The notes under the pieces are model-generated. The model saw only the letters and a list, made by a program, of their open reading frames with translations. It was not told where the DNA came from and did no database searches. Shown in pieces: positions 11,634 through 19,355 of a DNA stretch of 64,000 nt. This DNA is from Ferrovibrio sp036381655 (GTDB taxonomy: Bacteria; Pseudomonadota; Alphaproteobacteria; Ferrovibrionales; Ferrovibrionaceae): the NCBI RefSeq assembly GCF_036381655.1, contig NZ_DASVCJ010000014.1:1-64000 (forward strand), read 5' to 3'. How positions within the stretch are numbered: position 1 is the first letter of the stretch; every line of letters begins with the position of its first letter. The position numbers and the translations under genes were made by a program.

Positions 11634-12129
11634 ACGGCATAATTCCTACGGCGCGGCGCCGCCCGCGCGAATAACAAACGGCGGCGCGCCTTTGTTGTCG
11701 AAGCCAGCAGCGGGCGGGCCGGCCCAGTGCGGCAAGGCCGCAATGGTAGTGGTCCGCAGGGCCAATCGGGGGGCGCTGAATTCGCGGGTCACAACCCCGC
11801 CCAAGCGCGCCGCGCCGGTAGCCTGCCGCGCCACCATCAGACCGAGCCGGACCGGCTGGCCGAGGGACGCTTCGAAGTTCACTCCAGATCCGGACTGTCT
11901 TGAGCGCAGCTGCCGAGGCCTCTCTGCCCAGGCCGCCTCCTTCGGGCTGGCATCTGGATATGCAGGTGGGCTCACCGCCGATGCGCCGATCTTGCGGCCA
12001 TTGGGCTATGCTTGGGGGCTATGCCTGGCTGGACCGCGAGATCTGACTCGGATATTCGCGACTGCATGCTACGCTGTCGCGGGGCAGCGCCACAAGGTCT
12101 TTGTTGCCACAGTCCTGTCGCAACCGGGG
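11634..12129. other. divergent intergenic region, rne leader and amidase promoter side
   Basis: 496 bases between the divergent rne and amidase starts. Open frames exist on both strands but are arginine/proline-rich shadows without a convincing start. The rne side is very GC-rich with short inverted repeats (GGCGCGGCGCC type) just before the gene, as expected for a structured rne 5' leader. I cannot place a promoter with confidence. Confidence 0.4.
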
Positions 12130-13365
12130 GTGACTTCCATCAAGCTACTGTTCCAATTGGTTTTTCTCGTCGCCTTGACAGCCCAGACCGCATTGGCGGA
12201 AGGCCGCCCCGATTCGCGGCAGGACAGCTTGAGGATCACAGGCCTGGAACTTGGCCTCAATGCCGGCCTGACCCGCCTGGTGATCGACGCCTCGGCGCCG
12301 CTCGAGGCAAGCCTGGCGGCCGCCGAGGACGGCCTCGGCCTGGTGCTGACCCTCCCGGCGGCGAGCTGGGCGGCACCGCCGCCGCGCCGGCAGGCGGCCG
12401 GCCTGATCGGGCGGGCGGACCAGCCGGTCATCGCCGCCGATCATATCACGCTGGCGCTTCAACTGATCGAACCGGCCGTGGTCGAGCGGGCTTTCCGCCT
12501 GCCGCCGGCCGGCACTGCCGCCGCCGGGCCGGTCGGCGGCCGTTACCGGCTGGTGATCGACCTGCGTCCGGCCGATCCGGCCGCATTTGCCGCCGCCTTC
12601 GCCGCGCCGGTCGCCCTGCCGCTGCAATCGAGCGCCGATATCCTGCCGCCGCCGCCCCTGCACCAGCAGCGCCGGCTGGTTGTGCTCGACCCCGGCCATG
12701 GCGGCCAGGATCCCGGCGCGATCAGCGCCTCCGGCCGCTATGAAAAAGACGTCACGCTGGCGGTGGCGCAGGCGGTGGCGGCGAGACTGAAGCGCACCGG
12801 CCAGTACCGCGTGCTGCTGACCCGCGAGAGCGACCGCTTCATCCGTCTGCAGCAGAGGGTTGCCTTCGCCCGCCAGCATGAGGCCGACCTGTTCCTGTCG
12901 GTCCACGCCGACAGCCTCGCTGGCGATCACGGCCTGCGGGGCGCCGGCATCTATACTTTGGCCAAGGCGGCGACCGACATGGAGGCCGAGGCGCTGGCGC
13001 TGCGCGAAAACAAGGCGGACATGCTGGCGGAAAGCGCGCCGGAAGCCGAACTCGACGACGTCGTCTCCATCCTGCTCGACCTTGCCTCGCGCGATACGGC
13101 GCGGTTGTCCAGCCGCTTCGCCGGCCTGCTCGGCGCCAGCTTGAGCGCCCATATCCCGCTTCGGCCCAAGGCGCTGCGGGCGGCGAATTTCCGGGTGCTC
13201 ACCGCGCCGGATATACCCTCGGTGCTGCTCGAACTGGGCTATCTGTCGAATCCGAAGGACGAGGCGCTGCTGTTTTCCGATGCCGGCCGGGCCGAACTGG
13301 CCGACGCCGTCGCCGCCGCCATCGACCGCTTCTTCGGCGTCGAGGTGCCGCAGGCGGTGCGGTAA
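12130..13365 (+). CDS. N-acetylmuramoyl-L-alanine amidase, AmiC type
   Basis: About 411 residues. The signal peptide (hydrophobic LLFQLVFLVALTAQTALA) is followed by an AMIN domain (about residues 30-150) that targets peptidoglycan/septum. The zinc Amidase_3 domain begins at RRLVVLDPGHGGQDPGA. Zinc ligands are His in DPGHGG, Glu in YEKDVTL and His in LSVHADS; the catalytic Glu is in LLELGYLSN. It cleaves stem peptides from MurNAc during cell separation. No ATG is available near the signal peptide, so I use GTG 12130; its Shine-Dalgarno is poor (GGGG directly abutting), leaving the start uncertain. PBP1A lies some 8 kb away rather than immediately downstream. Confidence 0.9.
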   Translation: MTSIKLLFQLVFLVALTAQTALAEGRPDSRQDSLRITGLELGLNAGLTRLVIDASAPLEASLAAAEDGLGLVLTLPAASWAAPPPRRQAAGLIGRADQPVIAADHITLALQLIEPAVVERAFRLPPAGTAAAGPVGGRYRLVIDLRPADPAAFAAAFAAPVALPLQSSADILPPPPLHQQRRLVVLDPGHGGQDPGAISASGRYEKDVTLAVAQAVAARLKRTGQYRVLLTRESDRFIRLQQRVAFARQHEADLFLSVHADSLAGDHGLRGAGIYTLAKAATDMEAEALALRENKADMLAESAPEAELDDVVSILLDLASRDTARLSSRFAGLLGASLSAHIPLRPKALRAANFRVLTAPDIPSVLLELGYLSNPKDEALLFSDAGRAELADAVAAAIDRFFGVEVPQAVR

Positions 13366-13492
13366 CCGGGCCGGTCGCCAAGCCGCCTGGCGATTTCGAG
13401 GTAGTTCCGAAAAACCCGCCGCTATCCGTATGAGCGCCTCGGCGGCGCCTTCGCCTTTGCTAGAATCGCGGCCTCGATTGAAGGCAAGGAAG

Positions 13493-13858
13493 ATGCTCTG
13501 CCGTTTCGCTGCCGTCCTGACGCTCGCTCTTCTCATCGGCATGCAAAATGCCGCGGCGCAATCCCAGACCGCCGCGGCGCAATCTGCCATCCCGGACGAG
13601 CAGCGCGTGGAGGCCGAGCGCGGCCAGTATTTCGCCGAGCTGTATTGCGCACGCTGCCATTCGATCGATCCGCTGGCGGTGGCGGCGCTGGACGCGCCGC
13701 CCAGCTTTTCCGATATCGCCGCCCAGCACTACACCCGCGAGCAGTTCCGCCAGCGGGTGATGTTCCTGCCGCATAATCCGATGCCGCGCCTGATCGCCTC
13801 GGAGCGCGATTTCGACAGCGTCTTCGCCTATATCGAAAGCCTGGAGACCGCCGAGTAA
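13493..13858 (+). CDS. small periplasmic class I cytochrome c
   Basis: 121 residues. The signal peptide ends near AQSQTAAAQ. A single heme site CARCH is preceded by GQYFAELY, and the distal Met ligand is in HNPMPRL. Length and layout match soluble monoheme c-type electron carriers. AAGGAAG lies directly before ATG 13493. It stands alone on the plus strand downstream of the amidase gene (127 bp), so its redox partner is not indicated by context. Confidence 0.87.
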   Translation: MLCRFAAVLTLALLIGMQNAAAQSQTAAAQSAIPDEQRVEAERGQYFAELYCARCHSIDPLAVAALDAPPSFSDIAAQHYTREQFRQRVMFLPHNPMPRLIASERDFDSVFAYIESLETAE

Positions 13859-13876
13859 GATGTGGCTGGCTTGCGC

Positions 13877-14632
13877 TCACGCGCCGGCGGCGCCCGATCT
13901 TGCGATCGGAAAGAGATAGATGTTGCGCGCGAGCGGCCGCATGGTCGCGGCACGCGCCAGCGCCTTGCGCGCCTCGAAGGAACGCCCCTGGTCGAACAGG
14001 ACCGAGGCGAGATTGGCATAGGCCGCGGCATAGTCGGGGCGCAGCGCGATGGCGCGGCGGCAATGCGCTTCGGCCTGCTTGAGCTTCTTCTGCAGACGCA
14101 GGACATCGCCCAGATTGCTATGCGCCTGCGCCAGCCGGGGCTTCATCGCGATCGCCCGGCGCAGGGCCTCTTCCGCCTCGTCGAGCCGGCAAAGCAGTTT
14201 CAAGGCGTGCCCCAGATTGTTATAGGCGGCGACCAGGCGCGGCTCCAGCGCGATCGCCTGCTCGTAGACGGCGACCGCATCCTCGATCCTGCCGTCCAGC
14301 TGCAAGGCTACGCCGAGATTATAATGCGCCCGGGCGCAGTGGGGGTCGAGCAGGATGGCATGGGCAAGGCAGTCAATCGCCGCTTCCAGCCGGCCATCCT
14401 CGCAGGCGATCACGCCGAGACCGCGCCAGGCGGAGGCGATGCCCGGATAGGAGCGCAGCACGAGCTGGTAGAGGTTGCGGGCCTGATCGCGGTCTCCGGC
14501 GCGGTGGCGGCGATGCGCCAGCCCGTTGACGCGCTCCGCCATGCCGCGGTCGAGGCCGAGGCCGATGGCAGCAAGGCCGCGTATCTCGCCGCTGCCGGCC
14601 GCCGTCAGGAGGTCGGGCCGGTCCGCCGTCAT
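13877..14632 (-). CDS. TPR-repeat protein
   Basis: 251 residues with no signal peptide. From about residue 55 it is made of consecutive 34-residue TPR units with the usual W/L-G-Y-A-P pattern, e.g. ARAHYNLGVALQLDGRIEDA, VAAYNNLGHALKLLCRLDEA, AQAHSNLGDVLRLQKKLKQA and AAAYANLASVLFDQGRSFEA. It probably acts as a protein-binding scaffold. The start ATG 14632 overlaps the TGA of the upstream lipoprotein gene (ATGA), indicating translational coupling in a three-gene operon that may itself extend from the CsgG region. Confidence 0.85.
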   Translation of the reverse strand: MTADRPDLLTAAGSGEIRGLAAIGLGLDRGMAERVNGLAHRRHRAGDRDQARNLYQLVLRSYPGIASAWRGLGVIACEDGRLEAAIDCLAHAILLDPHCARAHYNLGVALQLDGRIEDAVAVYEQAIALEPRLVAAYNNLGHALKLLCRLDEAEEALRRAIAMKPRLAQAHSNLGDVLRLQKKLKQAEAHCRRAIALRPDYAAAYANLASVLFDQGRSFEARKALARAATMRPLARNIYLFPIARSGAAGA

Positions 14633-15048
14633 TGCGCCGCTTCCCATTGCCAGGCCGGCGGGCGGCTGATTTCCGCCTGCGCCAGCGTGTCGCTCGGCTT
14701 TTCCGGCAGGGCGCAGACGCGCATGGTCAGCGGCGCCTTCGCCCCAGGCAGGCAGATCGGCCGGGTGTCGCATTGCCCCGCGGCCAGCGGCGGCAGATCC
14801 GGCAGGGCCTGGCGGCAGATCGCGCTGACCGCGGCGTTGTCGGCAAGGTCGAGGGCCTTCATCACGCTTTCATCGGCCGCGCCGCCATTCTGAATGGTCG
14901 GTGCGTCGACGCCGCCCGGCGACATCGCGCCGCCCTTTCCTTCGCCGCCGCCGATCAATGCCTGGGCCACGCCGGCAACTGCCAACGGCGTGCAGGCGCC
15001 AAGCAGCAGCGCGGCGAACAGAACCGTCGCCGTGCCGCCGCGGATCAC
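14629..15048 (-). CDS. hypothetical lipoprotein in Sel1/TPR operon
   Basis: 139 residues. The N-terminal signal has lipobox LLLGAC followed by a small Gly/Ala segment (AQALIGGGEGKGG). The remainder holds four Cys residues (ICRQAL, QCDTRPICLPG, RVCALPE), which could form two disulfides in the periplasm. I do not recognise the family. It starts at GTG 15048, overlapping the TGA of the Sel1-repeat gene (GTGA), and its own stop overlaps the TPR gene start, so all three are tightly coupled. Confidence 0.7.
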   Translation of the reverse strand: MIRGGTATVLFAALLLGACTPLAVAGVAQALIGGGEGKGGAMSPGGVDAPTIQNGGAADESVMKALDLADNAAVSAICRQALPDLPPLAAGQCDTRPICLPGAKAPLTMRVCALPEKPSDTLAQAEISRPPAWQWEAAQ

Positions 15049-15992
15049 GACTTGCCGTCCTGCCGGGCGGCGTTGGCGCCGGCGCCGCTGCGGATCAGCC
15101 AGAGCCGGGCGGCTTCACCGGCATCGAGAATCTGCTGCTTCGGCATCTTGGCGGAGAGGCGGCGGACCAGTTCGGCAGCGCGCCGGCCGGTTTCGCCGTC
15201 ATTGCCTGCCGCAGCCAGCATCAGCCATTTCATGCCGTCCACCGGGTCCGCCTTGCCGCCCTGTCCCTGCATCTCCATGAGACCCAGGTTGAACTGCGAA
15301 GGCGGATAGCCGAGTTCGGCGGCGCGCTTGTACCATTCCAGCGCCTTGGCCTGATCCTGCGTGACGCCGCTGCCGGACTGATACAGCCAGGCGAGATTGT
15401 GGATCGCGCCCGGCAGGCCGGCCTGGGCCGCCTCATGGATGAGATTGAAGCCGCGCGGCGCGTCCTCGGCGATGCCGCGTCCTTCGACGAGCAGCATGCC
15501 GAAATTCGCCTTGGCCTCCATCAGGCCCTGCGCCGCGGCCTTTTCCATCAGGATGGCGGCCGTCCCCTCATCCCGCTGCACGCCCTCGCCGCGCAGCAGC
15601 AATTGCGCCAGCGCATTCTCGGCATTGGGATTGCCGCGTTCGACGGCGGCGCGGTAGTAGTTGACGGCGGCATCCAGATTCTTCTGCACCAGCACGCCGC
15701 GGTGATACAGCGCGCCAAGCGCAAAGGCGGCATTCGCCTGCCCGCCTTTCGCCGCCTTCTCCAGGAGGGCAACGGCCTTGCCGATATTCTCCTGGCCGGC
15801 ATTGCCGGTCAGATAGATCACTCCCAGCTTGTATTCCGCTTCGTGATCGCCCTGCGCCGCTGCCGCCGTCAGGTCATTGAGCTGCTTCTGGTCCGGCGTG
15901 AGCGATGGCTGCGCGCCGGCGGCGGCCGCCCAGAGCGCGAGACAGAACGTGGCCGCGAAAAACGCTTTTGCCCGGGATCGCAGTTTCGACAT
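15045..15992 (-). CDS. secreted Sel1-like repeat protein
   Basis: 315 residues with a signal peptide (ALWAAAAGAQPS). About seven Sel1-like repeats of 34-36 residues follow, each with an A-x-x-x-L-G-x-x-Y/L pattern, e.g. AEYKLGVIYLTGNAG, ANAAFALGALYHRGVLV, PNAENALAQLLLRGEGV and PSQFNLGLMEMQGQGG. Sel1 proteins are adaptor solenoids. A good GGGAGTGGGATGAG site precedes ATG 15992. It follows the Asn-rich secreted protein gene by 61 bp on the same strand without a terminator, so it may be part of the CsgG-linked transcript. Confidence 0.85.
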   Translation of the reverse strand: MSKLRSRAKAFFAATFCLALWAAAAGAQPSLTPDQKQLNDLTAAAAQGDHEAEYKLGVIYLTGNAGQENIGKAVALLEKAAKGGQANAAFALGALYHRGVLVQKNLDAAVNYYRAAVERGNPNAENALAQLLLRGEGVQRDEGTAAILMEKAAAQGLMEAKANFGMLLVEGRGIAEDAPRGFNLIHEAAQAGLPGAIHNLAWLYQSGSGVTQDQAKALEWYKRAAELGYPPSQFNLGLMEMQGQGGKADPVDGMKWLMLAAAGNDGETGRRAAELVRRLSAKMPKQQILDAGEAARLWLIRSGAGANAARQDGKS

Positions 15993-16053
15993 CTCATCCC
16001 ACTCCCAAGTCCGCAAGACACTCGCCCATTCGCCGCGACCGAGTTGTGATCGT

Positions 16054-16476
16054 TCAGTGGTGGTGCGATCCGTTGCTGGTGTTGTTGACCTGTAGCGAGT
16101 TGTCGTAGGTGACACCCGTGCTGGCGTCGGCGCCCTGATTGCCGTTGCTGGCCTGGTTGGCCCCGTTGCTGACCGTCCCGGTCGAGCCGTCGGACAGATT
16201 CTGCGTCACCTGATTGAGGTTGCCGATCGAGGTGGACGACGAATTGTAGGTGGTGACGTATTGCTGAAGCGCCGCCAGGCCCGCCGAATTCTGATCCTGC
16301 TGCATGCGCCGCGTGAAATCGAATTGCGCCGCCATCGATTTGTTGCGGCCATTGAAATTCCACCCTTCGCGGCCCATCTGCTGGGCCTGCGCCGCAGCGG
16401 CAATGCCAAGCGATGCCAGGAGCGTCATCGCGATCGCGGCAACGGCGAACGGCCTGTGGATTTTCCGGTACGACAT
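16054..16476 (-). CDS. secreted Asn/Gln/Ser-rich small protein, candidate HfaA-like fibre subunit
   Basis: 140 residues starting at ATG 16476, which has GGAGGAA 8 bases upstream. The signal peptide is followed by a cut near AAAQAQQ. The mature N-terminal half is polar (QQMGREGWNFNGRNKSM). The second half is Asn/Ser/Gln/Gly-rich with no charged clusters: IGNLNQVTQN, SNGANQASNGNQ. It ends in a natural His-His-His tail. Composition and size resemble CsgG-dependent curli-like substrates or Caulobacter HfaA, but I cannot show homology. It is the third gene of the strand after the CsgG homologue and the repeat protein, separated from the latter by a strong stem-loop. Confidence 0.65.
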   Translation of the reverse strand: MSYRKIHRPFAVAAIAMTLLASLGIAAAAQAQQMGREGWNFNGRNKSMAAQFDFTRRMQQDQNSAGLAALQQYVTTYNSSSTSIGNLNQVTQNLSDGSTGTVSNGANQASNGNQGADASTGVTYDNSLQVNNTSNGSHHH

Positions 16477-16524
16477 GATCATTTCCTCCAACAGCGGATA
16501 GATGAGCGCCACGGCAGCCGGGAA

Positions 16525-16549
16525 CGGAGGGCGGGATGCCCGCCCTCCG
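16525..16549 (-). other. intercistronic 11-bp stem-loop without T-tract
   Basis: CGGAGGGCGGG (16525-16535) pairs perfectly with CCCGCCCTCCG (16539-16549) around a 3-base loop. It lies between the stop of the 303-residue repeat protein gene and the start of the Asn-rich protein gene. There is no run of T after it in transcription direction, so it looks like an mRNA-stabilising or partial-attenuation hairpin rather than a standard terminator. Confidence 0.7.
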
Positions 16550-16562
16550 CCGCCGGCGCTGC

Positions 16563-17474
16563 TTACGGACTCGGAGCCTTGACGGTGATGGACAGGTTGT
16601 TGCCCACCGCGGTCGCCACCGAACTGACGATCGGACGGCCGAGCACGGTCTCGGTCGGAGCAAGGCTCTTGTAGCCCTTGATCCAGACGTCGTTCACCGA
16701 GGAGGTCGCCGACACGTCGGCATAGGCGAACTGGGTCACGTCGCCGATGAACAGCGAGTTCGAATCGCTGGTAGGCGCGACATTGACGTTCAGGTTGTTC
16801 GCGACCGCAGTGGCCGAGCTGTCGACCGTGGCGTTCTTGATGTCATACACGGTCGACGTGGCCGAGATCTCGGCCTTGTCCAGAGAGCCCAGGATCGCCG
16901 CCAGGGTCAGCGCGCCGGCGCCAACGATATTTTCGTTGGGTCCCGGACCGCCATGACCATGACTGTTATTGGAACTCGCCGGGTAGACGTTGTCATTGGC
17001 GTCGAAGGCGAACTGGCCGATATGGAGCTGCGTCGCAGCGTCGGTATCGATATTGGCGTTGTTGGCCACCGCCACCGCCGTGCTGATGACTTCCGGCAAC
17101 TCCTTGGTCGCATCGAGGACCTGCTGCGACGGGTTATGCCCGGTCGGCACGAACCAGGACAGCCCGTGGCTGTTACCGTGGCCGTGGCCATGATCCTTAT
17201 CCTTGGTCGGATCGCCCGGCAGGTTGTAGATGTCGTAGACGGTCGAATCCGCCGTGACATCGCCGATCTGGATCTGAACGGCCTCCAGGTTCAGCAGGCC
17301 GGTCGGATCGAACTGGGCGCAGATGTCGATATAGGCCTTGATCAACTCGCGGACATCGAGATCCCAGCTCCAGTCGACCTTGTCGAAGGCGGAGGCATTT
17401 GGCGCCGCCGTCATCAGCCCAACGGCAAGAGCGGATGCTCCGGCCAGATAGGCAAACTTACGTGTACCCGTCAT
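16563..17474 (-). CDS. secreted beta-repeat protein with NNL motifs, candidate HfaD-like fibre/anchor protein
   Basis: 303 residues with signal peptide ending PNASA. The mature protein has at least three related units: a strand I-G-D-V-T, then S-T-V-Y-D-I or S-S-V-N-D-V, and finally ATAVANNLNV, STAVAVANNANI or ATAVGNNLSI. Two His-rich linkers interrupt the units (DHGHGHGNSHG near residue 90 and NNSHGHGGPG near residue 165). There is one Cys only. The alternating small/Asn/Val pattern suggests a beta-solenoid or amyloid-like extracellular protein. Its ATG overlaps the stop of the CsgG/HfaB homologue (ATGA), so it is a strong candidate substrate. The relation to Caulobacter HfaD is inferred from context and composition, not demonstrated. 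Confidence 0.68.
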   Translation of the reverse strand: MTGTRKFAYLAGASALAVGLMTAAPNASAFDKVDWSWDLDVRELIKAYIDICAQFDPTGLLNLEAVQIQIGDVTADSTVYDIYNLPGDPTKDKDHGHGHGNSHGLSWFVPTGHNPSQQVLDATKELPEVISTAVAVANNANIDTDAATQLHIGQFAFDANDNVYPASSNNSHGHGGPGPNENIVGAGALTLAAILGSLDKAEISATSTVYDIKNATVDSSATAVANNLNVNVAPTSDSNSLFIGDVTQFAYADVSATSSVNDVWIKGYKSLAPTETVLGRPIVSSVATAVGNNLSITVKAPSP

Positions 17475-18304
17475 TTGCTGTCTCCTTGTTGGTTCTTGAG
17501 GAAGTCACTCATGAAATCGGTCTTCTCGAGTTGGCACTCCGGCCGCTTCGGAAGCCCCAGATAGTCCGTCATGATCTGGTATACGGCCATTTCAACGACG
17601 GATCTCACGCCGAGCTGAAGCGGTTCGTTCTGAATGCGTCCCGCATCGAACTCGACGAGCCTCGAGCCGAAGAAACGGAAGACGTTCGCTTCGACTTCAT
17701 ATCCAAAGATCTGCTTCTGCAGAGAGCTGACGTAGCCGACGTCGAAGGTCTGGGAATTCACCACCCGGACATCGAGGCCGACATTGATCACCACCGTGCG
17801 GCCGCCGCCGCCGATGCCGTCGATCCACAATCCGGCGCCTTCGCTGAGGATGTTGTAGTTGAGCTCGGTGAGCGCCCCCATCACGACATAGTCGCTGGCG
17901 CGCACCGGCAGCGGCGCGGTGCTGCGCGTCGTCATCTTCTGCTGCACCATGCGCGCTTCGGCGAGCGGAATGCGCAGATCGAAGCGCTCGACCAGACGCG
18001 CTTTCCCGGTCTTGTAGAAAGCGCTGATCATCATCTCGGTCACGCCCTGGCTGAGCACGGTGCCGTTGGTCGTGCGGTCGATCTGGCCCGTCTTGTCCGC
18101 CACTTCGCCGACGGCGAAGGTCGGCAGGTTATTGCCCGGCACGCTGGCGAGCGAAGCCAGGCAACTGCTGTAGGGCGTCTCATTGTTGGTGACCGGGAAG
18201 CCCAGCGCCGGCTTGACGCCCTGGCGCGGATAGACCGTCGTCCCTGAACACGCCGTTAGCGCCAAACCGCTCAGAGCGAGGCTGATGAGTATTCCTGTCT
18301 TCAT
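17471..18304 (-). CDS. CsgG/HfaB-family outer-membrane secretion-pore lipoprotein
   Basis: 277 residues from ATG 18304 (GGGAG upstream), the same length as the E. coli CsgG precursor as I recall it. The signal has lipobox LALTAC. Family blocks are TFAVGEVADKTGQI, the central MGALTELNYNI, INVGLDVRVVNSQT (transmembrane hairpin region) and GYEVEANVFRFFGSRLVEF, which parallels YEVQAGVFRFIDYQRLLEGE of CsgG, then NEPLQLGVRSVVEMAV. It should form an oligomeric outer-membrane channel exporting unfolded subunits. Compared with CsgG, the constriction loop is shorter and lacks the equivalents of Tyr51 and Phe56. No CsgE or CsgF homologue is seen nearby, which favours an HfaB-like holdfast-anchor role. 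Confidence 0.88.
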   Translation of the reverse strand: MKTGILISLALSGLALTACSGTTVYPRQGVKPALGFPVTNNETPYSSCLASLASVPGNNLPTFAVGEVADKTGQIDRTTNGTVLSQGVTEMMISAFYKTGKARLVERFDLRIPLAEARMVQQKMTTRSTAPLPVRASDYVVMGALTELNYNILSEGAGLWIDGIGGGGRTVVINVGLDVRVVNSQTFDVGYVSSLQKQIFGYEVEANVFRFFGSRLVEFDAGRIQNEPLQLGVRSVVEMAVYQIMTDYLGLPKRPECQLEKTDFMSDFLKNQQGDSK

Positions 18305-18593
18305 GACTGCTCCCGTCCCTTTGGCGATCGATGTCAGCGCGATCTGCGGTGCCAATGCTTGCGAAAGAGCAGCGAAGAATGAAGGAAGCAGAAGGCTAAG
18401 AACGGGTCATGACGGACTATCCCGGATGGGCAGGCGCCTAGCCTTATGGGAGTCACCCCTCACCTTTGCGGTCGTGCCGGGGGGCATTCGGCGGATGACC
18501 TGAAGATCGGCTTGTGCCGCACCGTATCTCTGAAAGGATCGGCTCGCCTTACACGATCCCGTAGCCGACCGACCCAGGGCAGACCGAAACGCG
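18305..18593. promoter_or_regulatory. divergent regulatory region between csgG/hfaB-like and luxR-type genes
   Basis: 289 bases with no credible gene. It must carry the promoters of the secretion operon (minus) and of the LuxR-type gene (plus), the same divergent layout as the curli csgD/csgB region. A 7-bp inverted pair AAGGCTA (18392-18398) / TAGCCTT (18439-18445) is present but may be chance. No -35/-10 pair stands out. Confidence 0.45.
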
Positions 18594-19238
18594 ATGCGCA
18601 AGGCGCAAAGGATACTTGTCGTCACGAAGAATTCCGCATTGTCGGATTCACTGTGCGATGTGATCAACCACAGCGACCGCAGGCTGGCCGGCGTGACCAC
18701 GCGCATCGATCTCGACGCAGCCAGGCATTGGCGCAGGCAGGCCGACGTGGTGCTGATCGGCATTGCCGATCTGCTGGCGTTTTCGCGCTACAAGCGCCGC
18801 GCCCTCATGCTCCTGACGCAGGTTGCGCCGCCCCTGCTGATCGTCCTGCACTCAGACCAGTTGCTGGACCTGGTCGGCTACCTGGATCGCAGGCATGCGT
18901 TGATCTTCCTGGACGACGGCCTTGGCACCCTGCTCGAGGCGTGCGATCTGGCGCTCGACGGCATGATGGCCATGCCGGCTCGGGTCTGGCGCCGCATCCG
19001 GGATCGCGATCTATGGTACAGCAGGCTGAGACTGCTTACCGACAGGGAGCAGCATATTCTGAAACTTCTGGCCCAGGCGCTGCCGAATCGGCAAATCGCC
19101 GCCGTCACGGGTTTGGCGCCAGGCAGCGTCAACACGATCGTGCGCACCATCATCCGCAAGCTCGGCCTGACCAACCGGACGGCCGCAGCCATGCTGTTTC
19201 GGCGATTAGGAGATCGACCTACCGGCTTGCGGCAGTGA
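18594..19238 (+). CDS. LuxR-type transcription regulator with degenerate receiver (CsgD-like arrangement)
   Basis: 214 residues. The first 120 form a receiver-like alpha/beta fold (ILVVTKNSAL, VVLIGIADLL, ALIFLDDGLGTLL). The phosphorylation residues are missing: the acidic pair is Thr-Lys and the acceptor position is Gly. Residues about 150-205 are a LuxR/GerE helix-turn-helix (LTDREQHILKLLAQALPNRQ, APGSVNTIVRTIIRKLGLTNR). It is divergent from the CsgG/HfaB homologue, like csgD next to the curli genes. It is probably a phosphorylation-independent activator of the secretion operon; the target is inferred. The Shine-Dalgarno is weak. Confidence 0.82.
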   Translation: MRKAQRILVVTKNSALSDSLCDVINHSDRRLAGVTTRIDLDAARHWRRQADVVLIGIADLLAFSRYKRRALMLLTQVAPPLLIVLHSDQLLDLVGYLDRRHALIFLDDGLGTLLEACDLALDGMMAMPARVWRRIRDRDLWYSRLRLLTDREQHILKLLAQALPNRQIAAVTGLAPGSVNTIVRTIIRKLGLTNRTAAAMLFRRLGDRPTGLRQ

Positions 19239-19355
19239 CGGCCAGTGCAATTTGGAGGTATGGCCGACCCAACCGCCTATTCTGATTGAACATGGCCTGT
19301 GACTTTCCCATGTTGCTGCTATCTCTACTACGGCAGACGAGATCGGAGACGGACC

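Noticed and set aside
11646..11975. 109-codon frame upstream of rne
   Set aside because: Pro/Ala/Arg-rich, no SD, lies in the expected rne leader; treated as non-coding.
12145..13590. 481-codon open frame antisense to the amidase
   Set aside because: Spans the amidase gene and its end; Arg/Gln-rich shadow frame.
18392..18445. Inverted pair AAGGCTA/TAGCCTT as regulator site
   Set aside because: Only 7 bp and 40 bp apart; could be chance, no second copy found.
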